Origin: Chlorophyllum brunneum
Taxonomy: Eukaryota; Basidiomycota; Agaricomycetes; Agaricales; Agaricaceae
Reading direction: 5' to 3'
Length of the DNA: 64,000 nt
Assembly (NCBI GenBank): GCA_963576785.1
Contig: OY756145.1
Location: 1,612,001 to 1,676,000 of the forward strand
In this document: piece after piece, positions 45,452-56,278 of the stretch
Layout of the letters: each line of letters begins with the position of its first letter
Position numbering within the stretch: the first letter of the stretch is position 1
Translations under genes and position numbers: made by a program
Notes under the pieces: model-generated
Databases searched by the model: none
Seen by the model: the letters and a program-made list of their open reading frames with translations, nothing else
Told to the model about the DNA's origin: nothing

Positions 45452-46512
45452 ATGGAGACTTTCCAGCCCTTCAATGAATTTCCTGAAGATATACAGAGAC
45501 TTATTTTCGAGCACGCATTCCAGGGCCCCAACTCAACCGCAGTACAGTTGGCACTCATTTCAAAGAAGGTCAACGGATGGTTCGTAGACCAACTCTTGGT
45601 GCTGTAGCCTTTTACTCACGTCTATGTAGGATCGAACCGCTCATTTACAGGACCATCGTGACCTCCAAGATTCATTGCAATCCTTTGAGGGCTGTTGATT
45701 CTCGGAAACCAAGGGGTTTCTATAAGAGTCACGTCAAATCACTTGTCGTCGATGAGATTTTGGAGAACAGTCTCATCGAGGACATTCTCCTAGAATGTCA
45801 CGACAATCTTTCCAGTCTCGCTTGGTGGCCACTAGCGCATAATCGCCAGAAGTGGGCCTCCCTCCTACTTACTCAGTCCTTTCCAGGCATGAGGAAACTT
45901 TCCATCTACTACAGCATCTTCCCCTCCGACTCTGGAAACGTGTTCAGTGCACCTATATTCCAAAACCTGACACATCTCGACATCATATTTCCTATATCGG
46001 ATCCATACTTCACCCTCTTGAACTTGGATCCGCCCAACACCACCCCTCCCCGGAAAAGAGTATCATGGGATGGCCTGCAAAGTCTCGAACGTTTGACTCA
46101 TCTCCATGTCGACATGAAACGAGTATGGTCTTCTCGAGACCCTGATGTGACTGAAAAACTCCAAACAACGATGTCCGATATATTATACCATCTTCCACCT
46201 CAATCACGCTATCTCTCTATTTGCGTCCCAGTTACCGTGCTCATTCGCGCAACTCAACTCCCGGACCATCAACGCCAGGCTTACGATGACCTTATCTGGG
46301 GCAGGACTGATCCTCGCGTTGTGGTCTGCTACATACCCGAAAAACGTCGGGACCCTAGAACCCGACAATTTATTTCAGGAATACTTATCAAAGAAGGTTT
46401 TAGCGAGTACTTGCTTCCTCACATATTAAATGACAAGCTGGCCAATGATTTCTGGGCGAAGACGGAGGAGCTAGTACTTCGACGGAACCAAGAGTTTCAT
46501 GGGTGGAAATAG
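45452..46512 (+). CDS. F-box-like paralogue B
   Basis: Exon 1 (45452-45579) gives METFQPFNEFPEDIQRLIFE, then LALISKKVNGW; exon 2 (45630-46512) opens IEPLIYRTIVTSKIHCNPL. The 50 nt GT-AG intron splits the Trp codon (TG|G). Spliced length is 1011 nt, 336 residues. The body reads SLVVDEILENSLIEDILLEC, FPGMRKLSIYYSIFPSDSGN, FQNLTHLDIIFP, LQSLERLTHLHVDMKRVW and YHLPPQSRYLSICVPV, a run of LRR-like strands. The C-terminal signature is WGRTDPRVVVCYIPEK and ends FWAKTEELVLRRNQEF. It lies 0.5 kb right of the copia 3' LTR and opens the tandem B-C-D cluster. Function unknown; the N-terminal helix pair suggests Skp1 binding. Confidence 0.75.
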
Positions 46513-46771
46513 TGGGGCTCATGCCTGAACGCTTTTATTCGTCCTCTTGGTTTCCGATAGTCGGACTTGACATACGTCTTCTTTGGCGGAGGCGCACACC
46601 GTAACATATTGTAATCTACAACTATCTAATAACTTTGTCGTGGTTGGCGTTGATCTCGGCGCTTAACTCGGTCCTGAACCGGTTGATCGGAGACGACCGT
46701 GATGCCCGTCCCGTCGTACAAGGGTTGGTGATACCTTTGGACTTTGCTTTTACTCTCTGCTACTGCCGCCA

Positions 46772-47950
46772 ATGGCTCTTCTCACTTCCCCTCCATCTCA
46801 GCTCGCGAAGCCACTTGTTGATTCACCGGTTCCAGCCGTAGGCGCAAACGACCCTCATGTATTGGCGAAGAAACAAAAAAGCAAACGCAAAAGAAATAAG
46901 GGAACACCATCCGTGATATTCAGGCCTTTCTTACAGTTCAGTGGGCTCCCTGAGAGAATTCAACGACGTATACTCCAATGCGCGTATTATCAGGGGTATG
47001 TTAGTGGTCCAGTGCTTGCACTGGTCTCGCATCAAGTAAATAAGTGGTGAGGCAGATCCGTTTTTTCCGGTGTTCGTCTGAGTTCAAACGTGCGTAGGAT
47101 TGAACCGCTGATTTATGATTACATCGTCATCGATCGCTTCGACCGTATCTCACATCGGCCCGACAGACTCTGGAGAACTCTTTCGGGGAGTACAAAGACA
47201 AAGGAATTCTTCGGGAGTCACGTCAAGGGAATTTTGGTCAATGGTAGCGTTGACCCGGTGGTGACAGACCTTCTTATGGTCTGCACTGATATCAGTAGCT
47301 TTGCGTGCTATGCTCAAGGTGCACTGACGGAGACCATATTGGGAAAACTCGCGTCTATTTTGTCGACGCAGAAATTTCCACGGCTTCGCCGGCTCTCGCT
47401 CTCTGGTCTTGGGTTAGACGAGGACGACGTAGGGCGTCCATTCTTCCAGAACCTCACGCATTTGGCCATTGATGTTGGCGACGATTACCAGTCTTTTCCT
47501 TGGAAGGAGTTGAAGGTCCATCGCTACCTTACCCATATTCTCATCGACGTACAGCTTGAGCTGCACGAAGAAGCGCCGCAAGGGTTTAAATCCATGATTC
47601 TTGAGATCTTGTCCAACGCTCCCCCGACCTTGCGTTGTCTGGTCATCTTGGTTGATTGGTATAGATTGTATGAGAGCTCCTTGCAACAAAAATGCGATCG
47701 CAGCCTTTTCTCAGAGGTCATTAATGGGAAGCTCGACCAGAGGGCGGTGGTAGCGGCATACACAGGAGACCGGGATGAAATCGACGTCACCGTTGTTGGG
47801 GAACACCCAGTTCAATTCTTGGAGTACGTGGGTTATGTCGCCCTCATACCAGACTATGTTGTTCCATGGATATGCCCTCCCGGCGGCCCCCAGGGGGACG
47901 CTTGGGAGCGGGCAGAGGAGGTTCTCCGGCAGCGTCAGGAACACATTTAG
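46772..47950 (+). CDS. F-box-like paralogue C
   Basis: Exon 1 (46772-47046) has a Ser/Pro start, a basic patch KKQKSKRKRNKG like a nuclear signal, then FSGLPERIQRRILQCAYY and LALVSHQVNKW; exon 2 (47098-47950) opens IEPLIYDYIVIDRFDRIS. The 51 nt intron splits the Trp codon as in the other copies; spliced length is 1128 nt, 375 residues. The body has KFPRLRRLSLSGLGLDED, FFQNLTHLAIDVGDDYQSFP, HRYLTHILIDVQLELHEE and NAPPTLRCLVILVDWYRL. The signature block is INGKLDQRAVVAAYTG, and the end is AWERAEEVLRQRQEHI. It is in tandem with B (259 bp gap) and D (471 bp gap), which suggests local duplication, although the copies are now quite diverged. Confidence 0.75.
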
Positions 47951-48421
47951 AGTTACAGCACACAGTTTGAGGTGGCGGAATGTACTAAATGCAACCATGA
48001 AAGTTTCTTCATGGACCTTGACACATCAACGAAAACTCTGCAGCTAGTACTCGTGATTATTCTCATAATCCTCGCAAGGGTGCCTCGTACAACACAGCGT
48101 GTGCAATTATATCTCAATGCTGAAGCGGAAACGGTATACCCTGGTGATCGTGCGGTGGAGGTTTCAGGTGTGCTGTTAGCAGGTTCGGGTCTTTTGGCGA
48201 CGTACATAGTACATAATAGACTCTTTCTCTTTCGCACGACTTTGTATTAAATATTTCAGCTGAAGTAGTTGTAAGCTCTTCCTGTGGCGGCCAGTCACTG
48301 GTCACTTTTTGAGTGAGTTCTCCGTCGTCAAATTTTCAGTCATAGCAGCCCATAGTAAGTTGGTTCTTGTGTATGTTTTTTCTCCCCCGTCCTCGAATGA
48401 GACGTCGGTCATCACCTGTAG
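47951..48421. other. Spacer between F-box-like genes C and D
   Basis: 471 bases: 3' flank of C and promoter of D. A plus-strand frame with a hydrophobic run (LVLVIILIILARV, about 48045-48085) is not convincing as a gene. Nothing else recognised. Confidence 0.45.
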
Positions 48422-49955
48422 ATGTCTGACGGCCAGCGGAGTCCTCCAAGCGATAGTAGCACTGCGCAGCGGAGTGTGCCCAGTACATCCGTCCAGCAAG
48501 GGGGGGTTCCTCCTCGTGAAGGAGGATCTAGGCAAGGAAAGCAGCCCAAAGTTTTAACGGAAGAAGAGAGAGCAAGGAAAACGGAACGGAACAGGCGGAA
48601 GCGCGCTCGTCGACGAGAAAAACGCGGGAGGAAAAGAGCCCAAGAACCGGAACCTGCAGCGGCGGGAACAAACATGGACCAGTCAATATTGTCCTCCAGC
48701 AATGATAATCCGTCCGGCAAAGCGACTGGCGGACAGAAATACCAGCCATCAAAACAGCGGAAGCAGAACAACCGCACGACCCTTGCGAACTTGGGGGCTG
48801 CCTCGATTATGCCAGGTGCGATGGCCCGCGCTGCACCTGCACCAATCCATCATCTGCCACCAGAATCTCCCAAGTTTAATGAGTTCCCATCTGAGATACA
48901 GAAACACATATTCGACATAGCTTATCGTCTCAGTGAGGACTACGGATCTCCAAAGAACTGGGTGCACATTTCACGTAAAGTCAGGGAATGGTGAGCTTTT
49001 GTTTTCCTGGTGTTTTGATGCCATTCGTTAATTGATGTGGATATTTTGACGCATCAGGATCGACCCCTTCATTTATGAATCCATTGTTCTCCCCACCGAC
49101 TGGGATTCAGGCACCACGCGTCTGAAACTATACGAGCAGACGTTCAGATCGAAGCCGAAGGAGTTCTACACCAAGAACGTCCGAAGGATTTTCACCAACA
49201 ATAATGAATACGACAACAGCGACTTTGAACTTGAACTCTTGTCTATCTGTGACAATCTCACAAGCCTCGAGTGTTGGTCCGATTCCCGAGAGGAGTTGAG
49301 AACCATCCTCCAAACCAAGAGCTGGCCAAGGCTCAAGACACTCTGCATCGACCTGGACCTGTTACCTCAGGATAAAAACACATTCCACCTTCCTCTTTTC
49401 CAGCATGTCACTCAGCTCGACTTCTGTACCAACGAACCTCAGTTACCATCGTGGGAGAGCCTCAGTTCTCTTCAAAATCTCACCCATATGCGCGTGTACA
49501 CACTGGTTCAAACCAAAGGATCGGAATTCCGAATGGCTATGGACCAGATATTTGCTGTTGCCTCTGAGGCACAGAAGTTTTTCCCCCCAAATTTGAAATA
49601 CTTCGTTATCTTGGTGCCAGTCGACCTCCTGTATTACATTTCCTCCCTGGAGCGGGACACACCAGAGGACAAACGAAGATGGGAACTCATGGAGAACATT
49701 AGACTTGGCACATTTGATTCCCGCGTTATTTTGGGTTGCTCTGGTAATTGGGATGATTGGCTAGATGGCGGTAAGTTATCCGACGTCGAAGAAGATGTAG
49801 TAGACGGTCTGGTGGATTACGCTGGATTTATAGCGCTTCTAACCTGCCCAAGGTGGCCTCGGGATCATCTGCACGAGGAGGAGAGGGATACGTGGGCAGA
49901 GGTCGTGTTGAAGGATCAGAAGCGAAAGAGACTCTTGGCCTCGCAGAAGAAGTGA
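48422..49955 (+). CDS. F-box-like paralogue D
   Basis: The longest family member (spliced 1467 nt, 488 residues). Exon 1 (48422-48990) starts MSDGQRSPPSDSSTAQRS and has a strongly basic stretch ERNRRKRARRREKRGRKRAQ, probably a nuclear signal, then FNEFPSEIQKHIFDIAYR and HISRKVREW. Exon 2 (49058-49955) opens IDPFIYESIVLPTDWDSG. The 67 nt intron splits the same Trp codon. Body: FELELLSICDNLTSLECWSD, WPRLKTLCIDLDLLPQDK, FQHVTQLDFCTNEPQLPSWE, LQNLTHMRVYTLVQTKGSE and FPPNLKYFVILVPVDLLYYI. Signature: LGTFDSRVILGCSGN. The C-terminus DTWAEVVLKDQKRKRLLASQ is basic. Function unknown. Note that exon 1 is much longer than in B and E, all by N-terminal extension. Confidence 0.75.
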
Positions 49956-50205
49956 TACCTCTCAGAAAAACTAATGGCTTGTGCTGTATTTGACGACTGT
50001 CTGGTTCTTGTGATGATAAGTACAGTATATAATAATTTTTGGTGCAGCGCCTTAAGTGTTGATGTCCTGAACATAATAAATGCGTCGAGTTGGATCAGCT
50101 TATAGCCCTTGTGCATCTGGATTGGCTGTTCCCCACGGATCATGACTGCACAGGATCGAGAAAAGCTCATGAATTCAAGAGTTATATACACATAAGATAT
50201 GAGGG

Positions 50206-51609
50206 TCACAGAAAGAATGTCCGACGTGTAGTCTCCAGTTCCGGCTATATGCAATAACGATAAGGAGCTCGGCCTCAGGAATAAAAATAAAAAGCGCACC
50301 TTCCATTGCCATACATACTCATCTTGCTTTGGCGGTACGACATTGAGGGATTGTGATGCGACAGTAGCGGGTTCGCCCTCCTCGCTCCCCTCCACGCCGA
50401 CAACCTGTCCGTTCTCTGTTTGCTTTGGCGTTTCAGTCTGCTCCTCAAATGGATCGTCTTCAGTGACAAAAATAAGAGGCTTGGCGTCTTCTCCGAAATT
50501 TTGAACGGCCGGTATATTCTTCTTCAGCCATCGTAGCTTGAGGGTAAACCGGGGCCCAATCTCTTGTAAAGCTACCTTTTCTGCGGATCGGAATGCATAT
50601 CTGAACAGAGCCGGAGTCAAAGGGCGCATAGCCTGCCAAAGTAAAGGAGTTCCTCACCTGTGTCTTCGGAAAAAGAGAAAATCTCGTTGGTTGTGTATCG
50701 TGACGACTTGACGGCCCTGAAATTCAGGGACAGGTGGAAATGTTGTCTGGAACATCCGGCCTATGCTATGTCCCAATCGTGAGACGAAGCCATTGAGGAT
50801 GAGTTCGGGGTAATGAGGGGTAGCTCTCGCATGTCCCTTGATGACGGAGGTTCAGCCAGAGTCATGTGCATAATGACCAACACCAACATAAATTTGTTTC
50901 GTCAGCTCGACAGACGTCAGCTTGAAGTATGCTGTCGGCCCATAAGGAAGATAGACGAGAGTTATCGCGTCTGAGGCTGCCAGTCAGCGGAGAGAGCAAG
51001 AACGAAAAGAACGGAAAAGCGCACTTGGTTTCTTGTGGTCTTCATTGACAACGCATAGATGCTTGTAACTTCGATTTGCTGCCCAAGCTGCTATCCACCC
51101 AACCTCAAAGCCTTTCCCTTTCTTCCTCCGAATGAATTCAGCTCCGGGAAATACGCCGACGAGCTCGTCACAGAAATCATATGTCGCTTTGGAAGCTTTT
51201 GGTGATGTTGTAATGAGAATTTTTGGGGGCTTTGTAGGATCATCAGTGGTGAAGTAGGAGGCAAAGGCATCCGAGGCAATATCTGCTGCAACCTCCTCTT
51301 GGGTCGAATGTGCCGGGCCTCCTTGATTTGAGTTGGTCAGGATGGATGGGTCAAATTCACGAGTATTGTCAAGAGTTTTCGGCACATTTTCCGCAAGACG
51401 TTTCTTGAAACAAGCTCGAGTGTTCAACCCCCTATGATTGCCATATTTTGACACACCTTCCTCAATGTTGGATCACTTGCTTCGAGCTTGGCTTGTGCAA
51501 GCCGTTTTTGCAGCTTGGCCTGTGTCTTTGCCTTTTTACCCTTTCTGAAGACCTCTTCCCTTTTGATTTTGTTCTTGATTGTCGATGGCTCGAGCCGATT
51601 CGTAGGCAT
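50206..51609 (-). CDS. RPF1: Ribosome production factor 1 (Brix domain)
   Basis: A nucleolar Brix-domain protein needed for large-subunit rRNA processing. The start (51607-51609) gives [20 protein letters not shown] and the basic helix [20 protein letters not shown] typical of Rpf1. After introns come [40 protein letters not shown] (the Brix start), [76 protein letters not shown] and [31 protein letters not shown]. The last exons carry [20 protein letters not shown] and YVWQWK; a 50 nt intron joins this to [12 protein letters not shown], the standard Rpf1 end, with TGA at 50206-50208. Reading through that intron would give a longer unrelated tail, so the splice matters. It is divergent to the YTP1-like gene, 127 bp between ATGs. 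Confidence 0.88.
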
Positions 51610-51736
51610 GGTGAGCGCCAGCCTGAGCCAAGTCACCCTCAGCTTCAAAACTACATATCAGTCACGTGCAGCACATAGATGCCGCGGCCTCACAGATTCG
51701 CTTCCGTTCCTGACTACCACCACAACTATCCTCACT

Positions 51737-53851
51737 ATGCGCACTGGCTTTGCGGCGTTAGGACTCGCGACTGCTGCCCTGTTGGCTGCTGCCCATGAGC
51801 ACCATGATGAACTCACTGAAGAGGAGGCAAATGCACCGGTCGATGCAATCTTATGGATACACATGTTCTTGCAGGCAACAGTCTGGGGGATACTCTTCCC
51901 AGTCGGAATGGTGCTGGGTCTTTCGAGGAGTCGTTGGCACGTCCCACTACAGGTCAATATACTCTTATTCGCTGTTGCACGGTATTGACGATCGCTCAGG
52001 CTACAGGATTTGCACTTACAACCGGCGGTTATATCCTTGGGCACTCACACAAAGGCCGACAGTTTCTGCCTTCAGTGCATGGCACCTTCGCATCCATATT
52101 GTTCATTCCCATTATTGCACAGCTGTTTATTGGCATCTACCTCAAGCTTCACATCCATGAACAGAGCATTCGACCCTACCTCGTGATTGCCCACGGAATA
52201 CTCGGAAAGCTCTACCCAATACTCGGATGGACGCAAATGCTCTTTGGTGCCATTACTTTCCGTGGCTATTGCCGGGGTGGACATCTTGGTGAGTCCACGA
52301 TATTCTTGTAGGTGGTGTAAGCTTACACTGGGATCTAGGTCAATGCCTAGCACACTATATCATGGGCAGCGGGTTTATTGCCTACGCCATCATCATGGCT
52401 ATCATCTTACTCGTGGGTGAGGGATGGGTCCGTCGCTCTGGAAGGAGTCCAGAATTCTGGGATTCTTGGTCAGTTCTGGTTCCTAATGTTTCAAGTGTCA
52501 GCTAACTCCTCGGTTAGTGTCATTACCCTCTGGGTAAGCTATAATGCATTTATCCCGTTTCGCGTGCTTGACATAACAACTCCTCTTCACCCTAGGGCAT
52601 TGGTGGATCCTTTCACGTATCCCTTTCCACGATCGCTGATTTTGATTCCCACACAGTGAATACCTTCACCGAACACCACGGTGGTGATTGGTCCGTTAAG
52701 GATATGCAGCATACGTGAGTCCCAATTCGCCTCCTCTTTGCGGTTATCTGACTGGGCTGCTACAGTATCCTTGGAATTTTATGTAGGTTTCGTGTACCGG
52801 TTTAAGCTGAAGCCGATCAACTGATTCCCCCTGTATAGGGTGGAGTGGTGGTATTCTCGGTATTTGGCTATCGAGAAATAATCAGGTAAGCACCTCGATC
52901 GATATATTCTGCGCCTTATCCCTTGACACGTATGAATTGTAGCGAAATGTTGTTCCCTCTGTTGTGTGAGCCTACGCCGAACTCCCTTTTGGCCTGGTCT
53001 TGAACTGACCTGAACGCCCTATTCAGTATCATTTTGACTGGTTGGGCCATGTCAGAGCACGCCCAAGCCCTTGAGATCTCGACCAAGGTTGGTAGTTGCT
53101 TTATCATACTTTCTGTCTGTCTTAAAGCCGTCGCTCCACCTAGGTGCATGCGACATTCGGACATACACTAATGCTTGCAGGTGTAACTCGTATTATTGAG
53201 ATCAGCTTTTTCTCTCCAAGGGAATCATCTAGCGACGTGGACGTTGACAGTGGAAGTGACCGCTCTCTCGGCGGAAGTCTACATACCCCTTCGACAGATA
53301 GTGGAACTTCCAGTGCCGCACTCCGCGCATTCAGACATCTACCACCTTTTGTAAGTGTACACGCCCACTTCACACCTGCCATAGTTCCTCACCCAAACCT
53401 GTGATCTATAGCTTCTGGTATCTTCAGGGTAAATATCTATAAGCTGACTACATCAGCCTTAGATAAACTGAGTATGATCGCGCTATTGCAGATTACTTTT
53501 CATGTCAGCTACAGATGAAGAACTCGACTTCGTCCATGATAATGGAATGGACCATGTCACGTATATCTTGATCATGTTCAGGTATTTCCAAACCTCTATG
53601 CCCCTGCAATCAAACTTTCTTGTACTCATGCCCTGCGCAGCATGGCTTTCCTCATTTACACTTTCGTCATTTTCCTCATTCACCTCTATACTGTCTCCGG
53701 ACGCAACGGCACCAACAAGAACACTGAAAATAGAGAGACGTTTCGAACGATGTGGTACACTCGCGTGCCTAACACCGATGTTCGAACACCCACCACAACC
53801 ATGCCGCTTCATGTCATTGGGGAGGAAGACGAGGAGGAAATTCGCCGGTGA
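51737..53851 (+). CDS. YTP1: Ytp1-like membrane protein with cytochrome b561-type region
   Basis: A polytopic membrane protein of the Ytp1 family (DUF2427 plus Ytp1 C-terminal region). The ATG at 51737 gives [20 protein letters not shown], a cleavable signal peptide, then [20 protein letters not shown]. Helices with paired His resemble cytochrome b561: [40 protein letters not shown], and [20 protein letters not shown]. Further exons read [80 protein letters not shown], a Ser-rich loop, then [20 protein letters not shown] and [20 protein letters not shown]. It ends in an acidic tail ([12 protein letters not shown]). Introns are many and short. Heme binding and redox function are inferred from the His pattern; the yeast protein is poorly studied. 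Confidence 0.82.
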
Positions 53852-54968
53852 CATAGATCTACTTAACCTAGTTTCGTGCTCCCTTAGTGTACCGATGAAC
53901 GTATATGATGTATCAGGCTGTAGGAGGTGATTCATTAGTGTGTTGTTTAGCGTGATACTACAATATAGCTGTAAAGCGTATCATTCGTCCTGTACCACCT
54001 ATTCTGATGTAGTACATGCACTCATTCAAAATAAGCGCCCTCCACAATTAACATGGACCGCGGTGCACAGCTGGCTCGAAGTCTGGAGAATCTCCAACCT
54101 TTGCCCGGTCCATAACATGATGATGCACATCCAGCTTTTGCCCGAGGTAACCGTAATAGGACATAGTCATGACTCAAACTCTTCCCCTCATTGATCAGAA
54201 AGATCTCATGGTCAAAATACATTCTCGTAATCTTCATCGAAAACGCTGTAAACTTATTTGTGTTCTTCGCGCAGGGCGCTCCAACTAGAAAGATCTCTGG
54301 AATGGAACGAAGCCCCCGCTCACGACGGGATCGAGTCTAGAAGGGCGGGTTTCGCGGAATGTGTGAAGAAGGAAAACAATCATCAGGGCCTCCAGCCCAA
54401 CGAACTCCAAGGTATATACCGTTTTAGAGACTCAAGAGAAGAACCAGACGATCGGTGCTAAAGTGTGTCAAATCAATGGCGCACCATGGGAGTAGAAGCT
54501 GGAGTGGCCTGTGTAAAACAACGTTTCTTCACTGCCGGTAATCGCGAAGCCCCAAGCATTCGAGTGTCCGCTGTACCCACGCCCGTAAGTGATGAACCCG
54601 GAGGCTGGAACCCCGTGGGGCGAGGGGAAAAAAGAATTCAAGTCCAGCACCCAAGGGCGTGGGCATCGAGCGAATTTGGGAATGGTAAGACGTTACCTTT
54701 GAACCCATGTGAAGCTGTAGTGAAGGAATCCCCAAAACCGGGGTCCAGGCGAGATGTAGGCCCTGGGTGGAGGACCCATGCCCAGCGCAGCCACTTTAAT
54801 GGCGCAGAGAATCTACTTCCTGTTTTCGGCATTTATTCCTAAGTTTCAAGGCTAATTATGGCTTAGAAGAACTTTCATTAAACAATTGATCGACTATACA
54901 ATGGAATCACGCTGAGGGAGTAGATTAGTATTCGGGCAACGGATATCTGATGCGATATACGAACATGA
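53852..54968. other. Convergent intergenic stretch, no confident gene
   Basis: 1.1 kb between converging YTP1-like gene and F-box-like gene E. A plus-strand frame at 54465-54842 has no recognised domain. Base composition is like the host. Nothing else recognised. Confidence 0.45.
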
Positions 54969-56013
54969 TTAGCGGAATTCGCTATCTTGGACTGTCCTCT
55001 CCGCCCATCTCACCCAGTACCAGGGCGGATTAGACCTGCTGACGCATACAAGATGTTGGATAGTATTTCGAAATTCATTTAGGTGTGATTCTGTTGTTCC
55101 AGAGGCGTTAAGTTCGTCTGCATGACCAGGCACTCCCAAGAATACCCTCCGGTCAACTTGGCCTTGAATGACGGGACGAAAGGAGGGAGGTCTGTTCTGC
55201 TTGATGTGGCGTTCATGATCAAGCCAGCTTAGTAGAAACGGGAGGTAATTTGGAACAAGAAAGACTGCATGCTGTAGATTGGGTGGTAGGTGAGGCAATA
55301 AAGCGTTGACGATGGGGGTAAGGTGGTCGGCGGACCGAGCTGAAAAGCGATCGAGATTTTTCCACTGCAATCGTACGTCGATTAACAGGTGCCTGAGACT
55401 AGGGAGGTCCTTTAGGCCGTCCCACTGCATGTCTCCGGAATCCACCAACTCAATGAGAGTGATCTGTTGGAGGATAGGGAGACTAAATGCAGACAGAAGT
55501 CCCATGGACTGGGAAGCACCGTCGATACCCAGTCTTTGCAAGCGCGGGAAATTGGAGGTCTCCAATACGCTCCTGAGGATATCCGGACGGGGAGGATAAT
55601 TGGATGTGGCGTAAGTGAGTTCAACCATGGTGGTGCACATGGGAAGGAATCGTTCTCCGATACTACGGAGACCTAGATCGTCAATATAAACACTCTTGAC
55701 ATTCACGGCATAGAAGTCTTGGGTTTTTGACGCGGTCCTAAAGGCGGTGCAGAACTTGGCGGACTGAATACGAAGCCCATCATCAGGGTGGCCCTCAACG
55801 ATGTTTACGGAGCGGTAAACGAGGGGCTCCAGCCTTTTAAAGGCCCCTTGATTAGACTAATAGGATTTCTACAAGGAAACTAGCCAGAGCTCACCAATCT
55901 CGGGCTTCCCGACATATGCGTAGAAAATGACCCCCCGTGAAATTGTAGTCTTCAAAAGCCTGTTCGAAGATGAGCCTTCGAATATCCTGTGGAAAGTCTG
56001 GGAAGCGATCCAT
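54969..56013 (-). CDS. F-box-like paralogue E
   Basis: A compact member on the minus strand (spliced 984 nt, 327 residues). Exon 1 (56013-55895) gives MDRFPDFPQDIRRLIFEQAF, then HFLRICREARDW; this frame is not the longest open frame in the region but is the only one that joins exon 2 (55833-54969), which opens LEPLVYRSVNIVEGHPDDG. The 61 nt intron again splits TG|G. Body: VNVKSVYIDDLGLRSIGERF, FPRLQRLGIDGASQSMGLLS, LPSLRHLLIDVRLQWKNLDR, LPPNLQHAVFLVPNYLPFLL. Signature: IQGQVDRRVFLGVPG. It ends WVRWAERTVQDSEFR. It is separated from the B-C-D cluster by RPF1 and YTP1. Function unknown, as for the others. Confidence 0.75.
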
Positions 56014-56278
56014 GGGTGGGGGTCGTTTGAGGAGGTGTTTAGCATCGCGATTAAATCTGTCAACGGTGGATTAATCCGATGGTTTGTGGTCTCCGCTACT
56101 GGTTGGGCAAGAATTCGGCGCATGTGGCTGCCCGTTGGCCTTGATATCAGGTGACATAGGGGCATCTCCACGTGGTTGGCTGCCGAACAATGTCGTCATT
56201 CCCAAACTCCATCCGAACCACCGCTACCCACCATTACTTCCCAACCCGTAGGAACAAAACCACCACGCTCAAGTAGAA

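Noticed and set aside
47972..48250. Possible small membrane protein (LVLVIILIILARV)
   Set aside because: Start is not a good ATG context, lies in the 3' flank of gene C, and the hydrophobic run is short and isolated.
50041..50205. Longer C-terminus for RPF1 (reading through to 49916)
   Set aside because: The family ends in a short TRRTFFL-type tail, which appears exactly when the 50-nt GT-AG intron is removed.
54465..54842. Plus-strand 125-residue frame in the YTP1-E intergenic region
   Set aside because: No domain, no intron, overlapped by similarly long frames on the other strand; chance is likely.
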